This document shows positions 34,441 to 47,264 of a stretch of 64,000 nucleotides of DNA, piece by piece. Where the stretch lies: assembly GCF_015706575.1 (NCBI RefSeq), contig NW_024037064.1, forward strand, positions 10,145,606 to 10,209,605. Reading direction: 5' to 3'. Each line of letters starts with the position of its first letter. The stretch's first letter is position 1. The position numbers and the translations under genes were made by a program. Origin of the DNA: Patiria miniata. Taxonomy: Eukaryota > Echinodermata > Asteroidea > Valvatida > Asterinidae. The notes below the pieces were generated by a model that searched no databases, was not told where the DNA came from, and worked only from the letters and a program-made list of their open reading frames with translations.

Positions 34441-34690
34441 CAGGGGCGTCAATCGCTTCTCAAAAGTGGGGGAGGAGGGACATACCTTGATCAGAACTGA
34501 TGGCGCGAAGCGCAAAGCCCTTACGGCGCGGCGTGAGGTTCAGGGCCCGCTTAAGGGCCCCCAAAAATGGATTATAAAATGCTCTGTGGTCTCTGTGTGT
34601 GTGTGTGGGGGGGGGGGGGGGGGGGGACAGGTCCCCCTGTCCCCTCCCCCCCCCCCCCCCCCCCCGCCCCAAGGATTGACGCCCATGCGT
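34441..34690. mobile_element. GGGCGTCAATC-ended MITE with G and C runs
   Basis: The left end CAGGGGCGTCAATC and right end GATTGACGCCCATG are inverted. Flanks GGATAC and TGATAC could be remains of an 8-bp hAT duplication but match only in part. The interior has facing runs of G and C (about 34607-34675). Confidence 0.5.
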
Positions 34691-35368
34691 GATACTAAAA
34701 ATAATACAGTTTATTCTCAAATTGCTTTGGAATGCCGGGGAATTGCATCATCAAAAAATCCGAGGGGCATGACGCAACCCGGTCAAACAATTTAAAGAAA
34801 AAGAACTGACAATTATGATTATTTCGAGGAGGAAAAATAGGGAAAAAAAAACATTCAGTTTCAATACATTGTTCGGTTGTTCCTTTTTCATAGCCCCTTA
34901 CAAGATCATAAATGGTGCAGCGGTACGTATAACTACTTTTTTGCACAAAGCACGTGCCTCGGCCTAGTTTCAAATTTCACACGTCACGCGCATGCGTACT
35001 CTATAGGTCTCCATCTTGCTTGGTTTTCTTCGACGGATAGGCAACGTTTTGAACCCCTAAATATCTCATTTTGACCGATGCATCATGTCTCAGAGACCCG
35101 TTCATGATATTTCTTAACACGCAAAGAGTCATTTTTGCCAAGAATTTATTTGCAAACGGTTTGTAATTTGTGTTTTGGATCCATGGAAATCATAGAAACG
35201 GCAGTTTCGGCAGACTGCCAGACTGCGTTCAGAGCGACGACATTCGGCCCATCTGATAATGTGTCGCTGCATAGGTAAACGAGGTGAGTTTCGAGAAAGC
35301 ATAATTATGTACCATGTACATGTAGTCAATTTTTGTAATGATTGTTGAGGGTGGGCGGGGGGAGGGTG
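34691..35368. other. No gene seen
   Basis: Spacer with no recognised feature. Confidence 0.4.
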
Positions 35369-36070
35369 CAGTGGCGTGGCCAGGAATTTTTCATGGGGGG
35401 GGGGCCGCTGGGGGGCTGGAACATTTAATGGGGGGCATCATGTAGATTAGCCCCATAAATGTGGCCTATTTACTGGACTGCCTCCGTAAACATAGGCCAC
35501 ACATCCACATGTACAAAAAACGTGTCGACTTTGCCAAATTTTGATTTTCACATTTAGGCATACTTTTTACGTTTTTTTGCTTTAGAAGCATTCTCACCCT
35601 CTATATAGGCTAATCAGAAAGTGCTGCCTTTTTCAGATGTCCATTTTTCGTGAAATTTCCAGATACATTTGCACACGTTTGCGTATCAACATTTCAGCAT
35701 GAAATTTCACAAAAATTAAACATCTGAAAAAGGCAGCACTTTCTGATTAGCCTATATAGAGGGTGAGAATGCTTCTAAAGCAAAAAAAATCTACAAAGTA
35801 AGCCTAAATGTGAAAATCAAAATTTGGCAAAGTCGACACTTTTTTTGTACATGTGAATGTGTGGCCTATGTTTACGAAGGCAGTCCAGTAAATAGGCCAC
35901 ATTTATGGGGCTACATGTAGATCAATGATAATTTTTTTAGAAACTCAAAATCTCAGTGGAGGGGGGGGGGGTGCGCGACTGGGGGGACAAGGTTTCATGG
36001 GGGCCATGGGAGGGTGGTTGTGGGAGGGGCAGGGGCCGGGGAGGGGGGGTGTGTGGAGGGGGGGGGGTAG
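35369..36070. mobile_element. G-rich hAT-like MITE remnant hosting a foldback
   Basis: CAGTGGCGTGGCCAGG at 35369 is the typical start of many hAT MITEs. G-rich blocks with CATGGGGG lie on both sides (35391-35435 and 35955-36070) and are separated by the palindrome 35449-35911. The opposite hAT end was not found, so the boundary is uncertain. Confidence 0.4.
35449..35911. repeat. Foldback palindrome with arms of about 210 bases
   Basis: GCCCCATAAATGTGGCC at 35450 pairs with its complement at 35895-35911; the match continues inward to about 35662 and 35700, leaving a loop of about 38 bases. The arms are nearly identical, which suggests recent origin or arm correction. Confidence 0.85.
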
Positions 36071-36382
36071 TTTACCTCGCATTGCCCTCCATGACATTTT
36101 TACAAGGCTATATTTCCCTTACCCAATGTATGGTTCTCATTTCATTTCCATTCTGTACTGATAATGTAGACATTGAGTCATTGCAACTGAACCTGACCCC
36201 ACACTTTATGCTCTTGCAATAACAGATCTCAAATGTCAGTCATTGCAAAAAATGTTGAAAAGAATAGCACTGCAACCTGAATCCTCCAATTTCAATATGA
36301 TTTTGTGCAACCCCTAGGGAGTTAAGGGGAAATTAATCTGGGACAGCGAGAGACATTTCCAATCTTGTTAAGTACTTAGAAA

Positions 36383-36832
36383 ATTTGGAAAGATTCCCAT
36401 TTCTGGCCATCACTTGTCCCCCTGTGCACAAACCCTATGAGACTGGTCTGAAAATTTCCTAGTGTTTTCTTAGTAAATACTTCAATAGTTCCCTGCTAAC
36501 TTTGACTTTTTAGGACATATCACTTTTTTTATGGCTGGTATAGGTCCCTGAAGGGAAAAATTAGTGATAGCCAGATATATGGGAATCAATCTTTCCAAAC
36601 ATTTTCTTGACAGAAGGATTGGCCATAATTATGGCCATCACTAACTTTTCACTTCAGTGACCGATCAGCCATCAGAAAGTGATTTCTTTTTTAATATTGT
36701 CATAAGAAGTCAAATTTTGCAGGGAAAATATTGAAGTAGGCCTATATTTACTGAGAAAACACTTAGACATTTTCAGAGCAGTCTCATACGGTTTGTGCAC
36801 AAGTGTTGGCCAGATATGGGAATCTTTCCAAA
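36383..36832. repeat. Second foldback palindrome, older
   Basis: TTGGAAAGATTCCCAT at 36385 pairs with ATGGGAATCTTTCCAA at 36817-36832. Further pairs: TGCACAAACC with GGTTTGTGCA, CATATCACTTT with GAAAGTGAT. The arms differ at many positions. Confidence 0.75.
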
Positions 36833-37860
36833 TCATCCGCTTTGAACAGCGCCCCCAATAACCAGATGGTGTTTGTAGCAAATGTGTTGTAAAATGTCCG
36901 AAAATTTGGGACTCTCAATTACACTGTGTATGCTGATACTACATGTAGTAAAAAGTCTAGATTTCACGTGTTCAGGAAATGGTTATAGTAAAGGAGGTCA
37001 GCTTGCTAGTATCAGACACATTAATTGGGCTGCCCTGTTTAATGACACGTAAGTATGCACAGCAAATATCAAGTGAAAAAACTTCTGATTTCAAATTCAA
37101 CATATGTTCAAGCATGGAGAAATAATTTCTCCATGGTTCAAGAATGACAATTTTTTTAGAAACGCAGTGGCTGTTGTTACGGCAGTACACCATCTAGTTC
37201 CCTGACCTAATAGAGCAATATCAGGATCTTTGGCTGTTGGGAACCCGACTATCAACCGTATGATTCTTGGGTTTTTGTTTGCCTTAAATTTCTTCCCAAA
37301 GCCAAAGATCACGAAGAAGGTAATGAAATCTACTTCAATAAAAAGTGTAGGATTGATTAAAAATATGAATTAAAAGTATATGTAAATGACAAAAAAATGA
37401 AGAAAATGAAAAGAAAATAAGGTTTGGCATAGGAGGATGCATTAAGTTATGCAACTTGCTCATCACGGCTAGCGGGGTGAAAACATTCCTAGGACTGAAT
37501 GCACTATCATGATGTGTGGTACGTTCAAGCTTTTGTTTTCACCTCGCATTGACCCTAGGTCAGGCAACGTTGTGTCCGCCTATCACGGATTTGATCCTGG
37601 AACCCTCAGTCAATTGCATTTGTTCGAACTACCAAAGTACTCTGTTTGATATGGCGCAGTTTATTGCGGTATACATGTAGAGTTCCGATGACCAGTGTTT
37701 TTGCAGTGGTGTGAACCTGTTTTTGCAGTGGTGTGAACCTGAGCCCCTAATCGTTTTCGCTCTTTCATCAGCATGGCTGTACAGTGAACATGTGCATGCG
37801 AGTGTTTTACCATGATGAATCTTCGTCTGGCTGCGCACCTCAGACCTTCGTTGCTATTTT
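36833..37860. other. No gene seen
   Basis: Includes an 18-base doubled piece GTTTTTGCAGTGGTGTGAACCT near 37697 and 37719 (a 22-base tandem step) and otherwise no recognisable content. Confidence 0.4.
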
Positions 37861-38090
37861 GGACATGACAAGTCAACTTGACCGTTTGCTAACTCGACTC
37901 AAACCAACTTGACTGTTTACCAACTGGACCATCGTACCAACTTGTCGTACCAACTCGACTGCCGTACCAACTCTTCCGCTGACCAACCCGACTTAACTTT
38001 CGAGTCAACTAGACCGTTGGCCAACTTGACCGTTTGCCAATTTGACCATTTACCAACTCGACCGTTTGCCAACTCGTCCGTTATATGTGT
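37861..38090. repeat. Array of 16-17 bp unit CCAACTCGACCGTTTG, forward
   Basis: About a dozen imperfect copies. The unit is the reverse complement relative of CAACGGTCGAGTTGTCT at 14728-14868 and is inverted with respect to 40805-40975. Confidence 0.7.
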
Positions 38091-38666
38091 GTGTATGCAT
38101 CTCGACATAAACCTTGGGTTGCGTGATTTCAAATCATCAAAAGTAAAATAATTTTGTATCTATTAATTAATAAAAGATGTACTTGTCAATTAATTTCCTT
38201 TCTCTGAAAAAAACAAATGGGTAAATAATTATGTCGGGCATACAGAAACAACAATTGCGAGTACGCATGTTCCATGTTGCTGCGTTGTGCAAAGCAAGAT
38301 TGAAACTGTTCTTTTTTCGTATGTCACGACGGGCCATCTGACATTGTCTGGCGGAGATCATGTGGGCCAACTAGGACACGGCTGACCTCGTGTGGTGAAC
38401 CTGGAAAGAAAATCATAATGTTTTTGGAATGATAATGATTAAAAATCTAATTCAAAAATTGTTGTTTATTTAATAATGATATGTTAAACATTTTTGACAC
38501 TAAAAATTACTTGTTTCACTGGATTTTGCGACTCAATTGTAATATTTCCAAAAAGCAAACTCGTATAAAACAATTAAAATTTATTTATTTTGTTGTGTCA
38601 TTCTATTTCAATGAACACAATTTTTAGGGTTGTTAAAAAAAGAAAAGAAAAGCATACTGACCTCTA

Positions 38667-39650
38667 TTGTCTGAATGGTCCGTTGTCCGACAGGTCCGTT
38701 GAACGACTGGTCCATTGTCTGTCTGGTCCGTTGTCCAACAGGTCAGTTGTCCGACTGGTCCGTTGTCCGACTGTTCCGTTGTCCGACTGGTCCGTTGTCC
38801 GACTGGTCCGTTGTCCGACTGGTCCGTTGTCCGACTGTTCTGTTGTCTGACTCGTCCGTTGACCAACTATGGTCAGTTGTCCGACTGGTCCGTTGTCCGA
38901 CTGGTCCATTGACCAACTATGGTCAGTTGTCCGACTGGTAGGTTGTCCGACTGGTCTGTTTTCCGACTGGTCCGTTGTCCGACTATGGTCCGTTGTCCGA
39001 CTGGTAGGTTGTCCGACTGGTCTGTTGTCCGACTGGTCTGTTGTCCGATTGGTCCGTCGACCGACTGGTCAGTTGTCCGACTGGTCTGTTGTCTGACTGG
39101 TCTGTTTTCCGACTGGTCCGTTGTCTGACTATGGTCTGTTGTCCGACTGGTCCGTTGTCCGACTATGGTCCGTTGTCCGACTGGTCTGTTGTCCGACTGG
39201 TCTGTTGTCCGATTGGTCCGTCGACCGACTTGTCAGTTGTCCGACTGGTCTGTTGTCTGACTGGTCTATTTTCCGACTGGTCCGTTGTCTGACTATGGTC
39301 TGTTGTCCGACTGGTCCGTTGTCCGATCTGTTGTCCGACTGGTCCGTTGTCCAACTGGTCTGTTTTCCAACTGGTCCGTTGTTTGACTTGACCGTTGTCC
39401 GACTCGTCTGTTGTCTGACTGGTCTGTTGTCCGACTCGTCTGTTGTCTGACTGGTCTGTTGTCCGATCTGTTGTCCGACTGGTCCGTTGTCCAACTAGTC
39501 TGTTTTCCAACTGGTCCGTTGTTTGACGTGACCGTTGTCCGACTCGTCCGTTGTCCGACTCGTCTGTTGTCTGACTGGTCTGTTGTCCAACTCGTCTGTT
39601 GTCTGACTTGTCCGTTGTCCGACTCGTCCATTGTCCGACTCATTCGTTGT
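38667..39650. repeat. Minisatellite, 16-bp unit TTGTCCGACTGGTCCG, with higher-order periods
   Basis: Nearly 1 kb of 16-17 bp units. Longer periods are visible: the variant TTGTCCGATTGGTCCGTCGA recurs at 39041 and 39205 (164 bases), and the variant GTCCGATCTG at 39321 and 39461 (140 bases). Reading frames across it on both strands are low-complexity artefacts. Confidence 0.9.
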
Positions 39651-40804
39651 GTCATCGTATACACAAAAGGGACACATGTACACATGTAGCTCGTCTCGCG
39701 CCTCTGGAATGTTGGTGTTGTTTGATGGGTAAAAGCAACATTCTTAGTACCAGTGATGTAGGTCTCGAGGCAGGTCTCAGTATCGATTTTTGTACAAAAA
39801 GTCTCGATATCTTGTGGGGTCTCGAGCATACGAAACCTTATTGTTCATTTTGGGAAAAACCAAAAAAAAAATCAAAGATAAATTTATATGATCTGATCAT
39901 ATCTGACTGAATTACTTTTGAAAGTTCGATAGGCGGTGCTATCGATTCCGAGGAACGAACTCAAATAGTCTGGTATATATACCCAAATGTCACTGCATTT
40001 TTAGTAACGCAAACTCCCTTGTAGTAGTTGCGTATCGCATGCATCGAGTTAATCAAGCGCAACCATTGACACATCAGCACTCCGTGATAAAGTTTAGTTT
40101 CAAAGACCACACTTGAATTCCATGACCGGAAGGCAAACAATTTGAAGCACTCTGCGATCTGCAGATTTGTGCCTGCACGAGTTCGGCTCTTACAAGGCAT
40201 CTCAGCCGAGTTAATAAGGCAAAGTATTGGGGTCAAGTGGCTACGGCTAGGCCACGGACATGTCGTGTTCTTCCACATGAATGTCGTTCTGCATTTCTCC
40301 GTTAAGAAGAACCTACGGTCAGGCACACATTTCCGACACCAATTTTGATTCGGGGAAATTCATACCGTACTTTTCTTTTGCTGTTGACTTGTGCTTTTAC
40401 TAGTTCAGACTAAGTTTGAATAAACACTCTGAAATGATATTTTCCTCAATAAAACTATGAAAATCAGCTGTGGTAAAAATGTAGGTCCTCTCTGTATTAA
40501 AGCAGGCGTTTTCAGTAATTCACTTTTTTTAAATACTTCCCCAGACAGCATATCTTTGGACCAGAGTATTTGTACCAGGACATGTGAATAATCATTCCAA
40601 TTTTATTATACATGTACATGTAAAATGGAACTTGAAATATACAAAAAGGGACAATATGAAGAAACATTTGTTGAGATGTTTTGCAAAGGTGATGCAAATT
40701 TTTACAGTGCAAACATGACTCAGGAAGTTTAGATTTTGATTTTTGGGTCAAGTTACTTCCAAGTTACCTGGACGCTTTCTTTTTAATTCAAGTTGAATTT
40801 TAAA
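39651..40804. other. No gene seen
   Basis: Short frames only (for example 40142-40348), none recognised. Confidence 0.4.
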
Positions 40805-40975
40805 ACAGACGAGTTGGCAAATGGTCGAGTCAACTAAACTAAACCTTTTAGTTCCAGTTGGTTAACAAACAAACTTGTCTCAACAGTTGAGTTGGCACGA
40901 CGGTTGAGTAACTTGAGTTGGGAAATGGTTGAAGTAGTTCAAATTGAGTTATTGGCAAACGGTTGAGTTAACTGT
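40805..40975. repeat. Array of 16-17 bp unit, inverted
   Basis: Copies such as GAGTTGGCAAATGGTCGAGT and GGCAAACGGTTGAGTTAACT, inverted relative to 37861-38090. The two arrays bracket the minisatellite and may be the ends of one element of about 3.1 kb. Confidence 0.6.
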
Positions 40976-41744
40976 AAACCCTGACCAATTGCCTTTTGTT
41001 ACGATTCAAATTTTGCATCCAGTTGCAAGACATCCTGTTACGATACTGGAGTTTGATCGGAACATTTTCTAAAGAGGGGAGATGTACATGACATTTCATT
41101 TCAGCGTGCGTCAGCCATAGATGGTGCATTCACATAGAGGGTGAAAGTGATGAACGCGATCACGCACGCGCGATCATGCACACGAGTCTGTTGTAGATTA
41201 TAATTAACCCACAGCTGCGATAACCTGCTGCCATGAGAGGGCGTTTTCATGATGAACTGCTCCCACAAACATTGGGAATCAATTAATATACGTTGGAGAT
41301 GAAACAGGGAGTTGACCGGAATTATACTTATGAGGCATTATCATGCTCATATGAGCAGGTTGCAGAAGTTTGTAGGGCCTTAATTAACTTAATGTGTGCC
41401 CCTCTGTATTTTCTACAGACTCCAGGACATGTAAGCTGATTTGGTGGGGAACGTAAGCCAATTAAGTGTCTGGCAAGGCATGCATCATATCACGACCATG
41501 GGAGATGCGGGAAGGATGGCAGCACAGGTATGCGATTGCAGGAGTGGTGTGGAACTCTGCAGCCACCATCATGCAACTTCATATGGCACCAATCCAGAGG
41601 TGGGTCCTGTCTCAATAATTCTCATTTCGTTTCCTAATTTCTCTAAACTCTGTACATGTAGTCCCAGTAGGGGGGCCCAGATAGACTTATATTATTCCAG
41701 TCACCACACATCGATTCGGAGTCTGTTGTAATGTTGAGCAAACC

Positions 41745-41905
41745 TGACCCGAAACCGACTCGACCCGAAACTGACTGGACCCGAAACGGACTTCGGGTCA
41801 GGTCGAGCCATTTTTTCCATCATTTCAGTCGGGTCGGTTTCGATTTTACATTTGCAACTGTGACTGTTGGGTCAGGTCAGGTCGGGTCGGTTAAGTCATC
41901 TTATG
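41745..41905. repeat. GACCCGAAACNGACT repeats with inverted copies
   Basis: Three forward copies (41746-41792) and several inverted copies of GTCGGGTCGG or GGGTCAGGTC (41799-41900) form an imperfect palindrome. Confidence 0.65.
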
Positions 41906-44059
41906 AAAAACTTGAAATAAACCGAAATAAACCAAAACAGTTTTGACATTCACGCGGTTCAATATTATTGTAGAGTTGCTGTGCCCGGCACGGTGCGACC
42001 AACGTCAATCCACAAAATGTGCATGTGGTTTGCAGTTTATCATCGCACAGTCTATAATGTCAAGGCCCACCAGTAGGTCATGTTATGATGATTCTGTTAA
42101 TTCTGAGACACCACCATTTTCACAAATTGAGAATTTTGGAGCAAGCTCGACGAGGCAAGTCCAGCCCATAATTTGAGGTCTAGCTGCATGTTCATATTTC
42201 CCATTGCTCTTTTCATTGTTCAGGTAGGGCTTGCGCACAGGCTGGTTGCAACTGGTGATCACTATGTGTACAAAACGAACGCCCGCAACATACACACGCC
42301 CAACGATTTTGTTTCAAAAGGTTACATTTTTCATTCCTTATTTAAAAGTTAAAATTTTAAAACATTTGTCGTAAGTTGGAGAGTAAGTTCAATCATGTAA
42401 TAAACTTAAATATTTTCCCATTTTGATCTGGATTGACATTGAAATTACACTAGTTTTTGCGTAGAGTATGAAACAAAGAGTACCAAAAATTGTTGCACGC
42501 ATGACATGTTACGTTCACAGGCCATGTGGCGATGAACAGACCAGTCCATTACGCTCAAGATCCACGGCAAGAATTTTTTGCCCTGGTGATGATTTTGTTT
42601 AACTTGGTCTCAACGGTAGTATCGCATTGCAGACGTCAAGAAACCATACATGAGTCGCAAACTGACGAAAAAGTCATTCAGCCATCCTCGTTCCATGATT
42701 ATCGGTCAACATGTACTATCTACTATCGATTTTCTTTTTCTCAATACTGTTTCTTTGCGAAAAAAATTGATAATCATAACGGAACCTTGACAATTTAAAT
42801 TAGAAGCCTTTCCTTTTTTCAAACCGTCAAAATATAATTTTATTTTAGAGTTACATGTATAGACATAACGTGTCGCTCTGGATTTTCATCATGGCGCCGT
42901 TTGTCTGACATCGCGCGTAGTGTAAGTCTCAAAGTTTATTTTTGCAGCGCTATGATGTAAACGAAAATAGCCTTGAATGCAAGGCTGTGCTGTATCAGCA
43001 ACGCATATCGCTGGCCACGCATAGTATTACCCGTACTGCAATATCGCGGTATATACCCGATTCCATCACACGTACGCTCAAATCCCGCAGTTCATATTGT
43101 ACATGTATGTACATGCGTGTACACACTGCACTGCCCTTACGTGACAGTCCAACCCGTGCTCCATAAGAGCACGTACAGCCTTGATTATATTATGTCACCG
43201 GGTTTCATGTTTTTCTTTACTTTGCATCGCAAATTTCAGACAAATGGGGGGGGGGGGGGTGAGAGGATATGGAAATTATCCAGTATGAATAATGTATGTT
43301 CCTCATTGGCCAATCACGCTTCAGATCAATGATTGTTGGTTTGGTAACCCTTGGAACACCGGCGTGACCGCAAAGCGACCTACAGCATATATGTTTTTAA
43401 ACAGCATGACACGTCCAATTATGGGCCAATTTACATTTGTTCGATCGTAAGCAGCTCATTCTGTTTAACATATTGTATGTCCAGAAAAAAATACTTCTGC
43501 TTCCAATTACATGCCTTTCAAAAGGGCAGGCGCCCATGGTAACACGAATGTGAGTTTGTGACGTAAACGGCGGCTATTCGCACTCGCATTCACGAAAGTT
43601 GAACACATTACATTTCAACTTGGCAGATGTTTCGTAACGTTGAAGATCGCTCTTGAATTATTTTATGCATACATTCAAAGTATATTCGTCCGTACGCGGT
43701 AAACGATCGGCGGCATATCCTCGCTATATAGTGCATTAAACATACAGCGCGAATAGCGACCTCATGACTCATGCGGCCACTGTTTTATGCAAATTATTTG
43801 GATCCGATTGAACACCTTGGTCCAATCGTCCGCGAAAGCTTATGTTTTTCTTTATTCTGCGTTAGATTTCTAGCGTACGACCTCATATGCGAATACAGTT
43901 AGATAAGTGTAGGCGGAGCTAGTGTGTGGAGTGTTTTTGGTCCCATGATTTATTTAAACCAAGAATCAAGATGGTTAAATTGCGGGATTGTATGGTATGT
44001 ACTAACCGAGATATGGATATTAATAACAGAGGCGATATACATGTATTCGCATTGTATAA
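41906..44059. other. No gene seen
   Basis: AT-rich spacer with a G run near 43243. Short frames at 42526, 42942 and 42973 are unrecognised. Confidence 0.4.
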
Positions 44060-47000
44060 AACTTTGTATTTTCGTGCTTAATATTACTGTTGCATTTAAT
44101 GTTGCTGTTATCGTAGACGTTATTGAACCCCTCAGGCCTCGAATAGGCGGGCTGTGTCTTGCCTTGTACTTTGTTTACTGCTGCAACACGTACATGTACT
44201 AGTAGCCCGTGCATGGAGCACTTATAAATATAACATGTATAAAAGTGCCTAGAACTCGGAAGTGTGCGCTGTTGGGCACCTGCATTTTTTGGAGCTGCTT
44301 ATCTCACGTTTGGGTGCGTCGGTATATATCTTTATGTACTTGGCACATCATTTGGTGATATTTGTAGGGAAGTTCAAGATCGTTTGTGACTTGTCTACTT
44401 ACGCTAATCCAAATTTCCCAATTCCAAGTCAGACAGTTATTAATGAGGAATGAGCTACTTGAAAAGCCTTATAAGCATGTGCTGTTAGGGTGCGGAAATC
44501 GTCTTGACTGGTAAGAGCATTTTGAGTTTTATGAACGGGTTATTTGTGACTTGCAAACAGGTGAATTTTAGAAGAATAGTTTGGTTGCCTGGATACCTCC
44601 TGGAGGTCCAATTGAATTTTGGTTGTAGTAGTTTCACATCCGGAGGGAGAGTGCAGAGGATCTTATAGTCTGAGCCAATTCAGAAACTGAAAACACTTGG
44701 AAATGTGTAGTTTGTTAACTATTCCTAGTTATTGTTGATATTTGTTTTTTCCGGAATAAATAATTTCTTGACTTGTTGTTCATTCACAATATGTTGTGTT
44801 CAATGTTTATTCATTTAGTCTGTCCGATCTATAACCACAAATTAGGATATAGTTTCCTAGAATAACATGTACATGTAATAGTAATTTTCTTCATGGTAAT
44901 TAATGGCACCACCCTGCACCGCCTGACCTAAGTTGAAGGAGCCGGAGCCGTAGATATTTACTACACCTCCCCTCTCCCTGAGGCCCCACCCCTTCCTCCT
45001 TCCCCATTTTTACTTGCTTCTCCTAAAGTCCTTACCAACACAAATGGTGTCAGAAGTGGGATATTGTATGGGCATCAAAGAAAAATCGGACAAGAATATA
45101 TTTGATTAATCTTAAAACATTTGCACCTCCCATTGTGAGCGTGAGTCTGTGTGAATTAAAATACCTCCGATTGTATACCTCTGCTGGCTGGAAGCGCTAT
45201 TGGTTAGCATTTGACCCTCATTTTGATGTGTGTGTCGTAAATAAAATTATTTGCATAGAATAATTGTTTACTGTCTGTTATACATGTAGTTGTAAATTAT
45301 TTCTTTGTTGAGTTTGCAATTGCATCTTATTCAGTTGATAATCTTACAGGTGAATAAAACAAAACAGGCACATCTGAGTAACACATGGGCCACCCCTGGT
45401 AGCGTCTTGAGGGACAACCTCAGGTGGCAGTGCGGGAAGGTCTACCCTTCCTACCTGGATGACCTCAGAGGCATTTTAATGAGCCTTGGGGCAGACGCCT
45501 TCAAGTAGCCTCCGACAGCAGACCAACAGGCAAGCGATGGTAGTCATCGGGGTGCTTGCATTAAGGGCTTCCAAAAGCAACCCCTCAGTCAACCGCAGCG
45601 GTGATGAAAGCAACCTCAGCTGATGAAGACCCAGCCATCTCTAGAATTGGAGCCAGCTCCCGGGATGGTGCGTTCATATATCCTCCCTGTTCCTTGAGGA
45701 GAACGTCCCAGCAACCTGAGGGGAAGTCCTTGGCCAACTGCTTCTCTTAATCTACTCATGGATGATCCAGAGATCCTTCAGATGACATCCGAAACTCCAG
45801 CCCCTCCAGCGGTACCAACTACCACGTCCCTTCCAGCGCCCTCCAGTGGCAAGCCTAATTGGCCCTGTTGTAGGCCCAGGAGGCCCACGAGCCATCATCA
45901 GCTACAGGTAGTGAGGATATTATAGCTGAGAATGATGTTGACGCTACACTAATGCGGCGTCACACATCTTCAATGCAGCCAGTACCATGAAGAAGATGTT
46001 TCTCGAGACCGCCTTGGAGGGAAGGGTGACGAAGGTAACTGAGACCGTCAACAAATACTACAGACAATGACACAAGCTGATCTCTGAAGCAAGTATAGTG
46101 AGCCAATGTGTGTACATGTATGTGAAAACGATCTCGCCACCAAACATGCCAAATGAATTACTGTGAACAATTTTTGTATTTGATTTAATGTTGCTATTAT
46201 CGTAAACTAATTGAACAGGGACCACTCAGGTCTCGAATGGGCAATGAGGCTGTGTAACGGAAATTAGTTTACTGACACGACCAACAATCTTGCCATGTAT
46301 TTTGTTTACTGCTGCAGCACGTAAATGAGTACCGTGTACTAGCTAGCGCATGGAGCGCTTACATATAGTTGGGCGCATTGGCATTTCACTTGTGCATAGA
46401 GCGCGCTATTTGGCACTTGCATTTTTTGGCGCTGCTTATCTCTAGTTTAGGTGCGCTGGTAAATCTTTATGTATACTTTGCATATCACATTTGGTGATAT
46501 TTGTAGGGACGTTCAAGTTGGTTGCTAATTAGTAACCTCAAGTTCACGGGCTCTAGCCAAATTGTTGCCCTTAACACCAGATTGTTTGTGACTTGTGTCC
46601 TTGCTAATCCAAATTTCCTAATTCCAAGTTAGACAATTATGCAAATTAGCAAGCTACTTGAAAAGCCTTGGGGTGTGGCAATCGTCTTGACCGATAAGAG
46701 GATTTTGATATTGATGAATGAGTTATTTGTGACCTGCAAACAAGTGAATCTGTAGGTAGAAAATTTGTCCTTAGAGCGTGATAGTTTTTATTCCTTGTCA
46801 GACACCTCCTGGAGGTCTGATTGAAATTTGTTTATAGTATTTGCACCTCTGGAGGGAGAGTGCAGAGGATCACCTCAGCATAAGAAGCCAAAAACATTCG
46901 AGTACATGTAGTTTATTAACTATTTCTGGTTATTGTTGATATTTGTATTTGCTTAATAATAAATAAATTCTTGAGTTGTTGTTCATCTTGTGTTCAATTG

Positions 47001-47220
47001 TTTGTTTATTTAGTCCGTCGGATCTAACCATAAATTAGGATACACTTTAGGAAAACGAATGTCCGCAGAGGCTATACTTAGTGGCAATTAATGGCGCCAC
47101 CCTGCCCTGCCTGACCTACAGAAAGTTGCCGGAGCCAGAGCTGGAGCCCGTGATATTAATTACACCTCCCCTCCCCTCCCTGGGGTTAGATCTCCTTCCC
47201 CTTTTTGCTTGCTTCCCCCG
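44060..47220 (+). mobile_element. LTR retrotransposon fossil (Ty3/Gypsy-like), broken
   Basis: Two direct repeats of about 1 kb (roughly 44060-45040 and 46150-47220) share order and most sequence, including GGAATAAATAA or TAATAAATAAA signals, TTAATGGC[A/G]CCACCCTGC, and CACCTCCCCTC. Directly after the first lies TGGTGTCAGAAGTGGGAT (45044), the usual primer-binding site complementary to a tRNA-Leu 3' end. These are the two LTRs and PBS. Only about 1.1 kb lies between them, too little for gag and pol, so it is broken or a non-autonomous derivative. The repeats are visibly diverged, so the insertion is not recent. Outer boundaries are approximate. Confidence 0.65.
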
Positions 47221-47264
47221 AAGTCTTTGCCACCAGGCCCACCACAATATTTTACAATGGAGAT

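Noticed and set aside
34346-34795. 149-residue frame with glycine and proline runs
   Set aside because: Produced by facing G and C homopolymers inside a MITE.
38667-39650. CRISPR-like array
   Set aside because: Units are contiguous 16-bp repeats without unique spacers, in an animal-type genome.
39129-39829. Long reading frames (up to 178 residues, minus strand) over the minisatellite
   Set aside because: Composed only of the repeated 16-bp unit translated in shifting frames; no start context, no homology, and similar frames exist on both strands.
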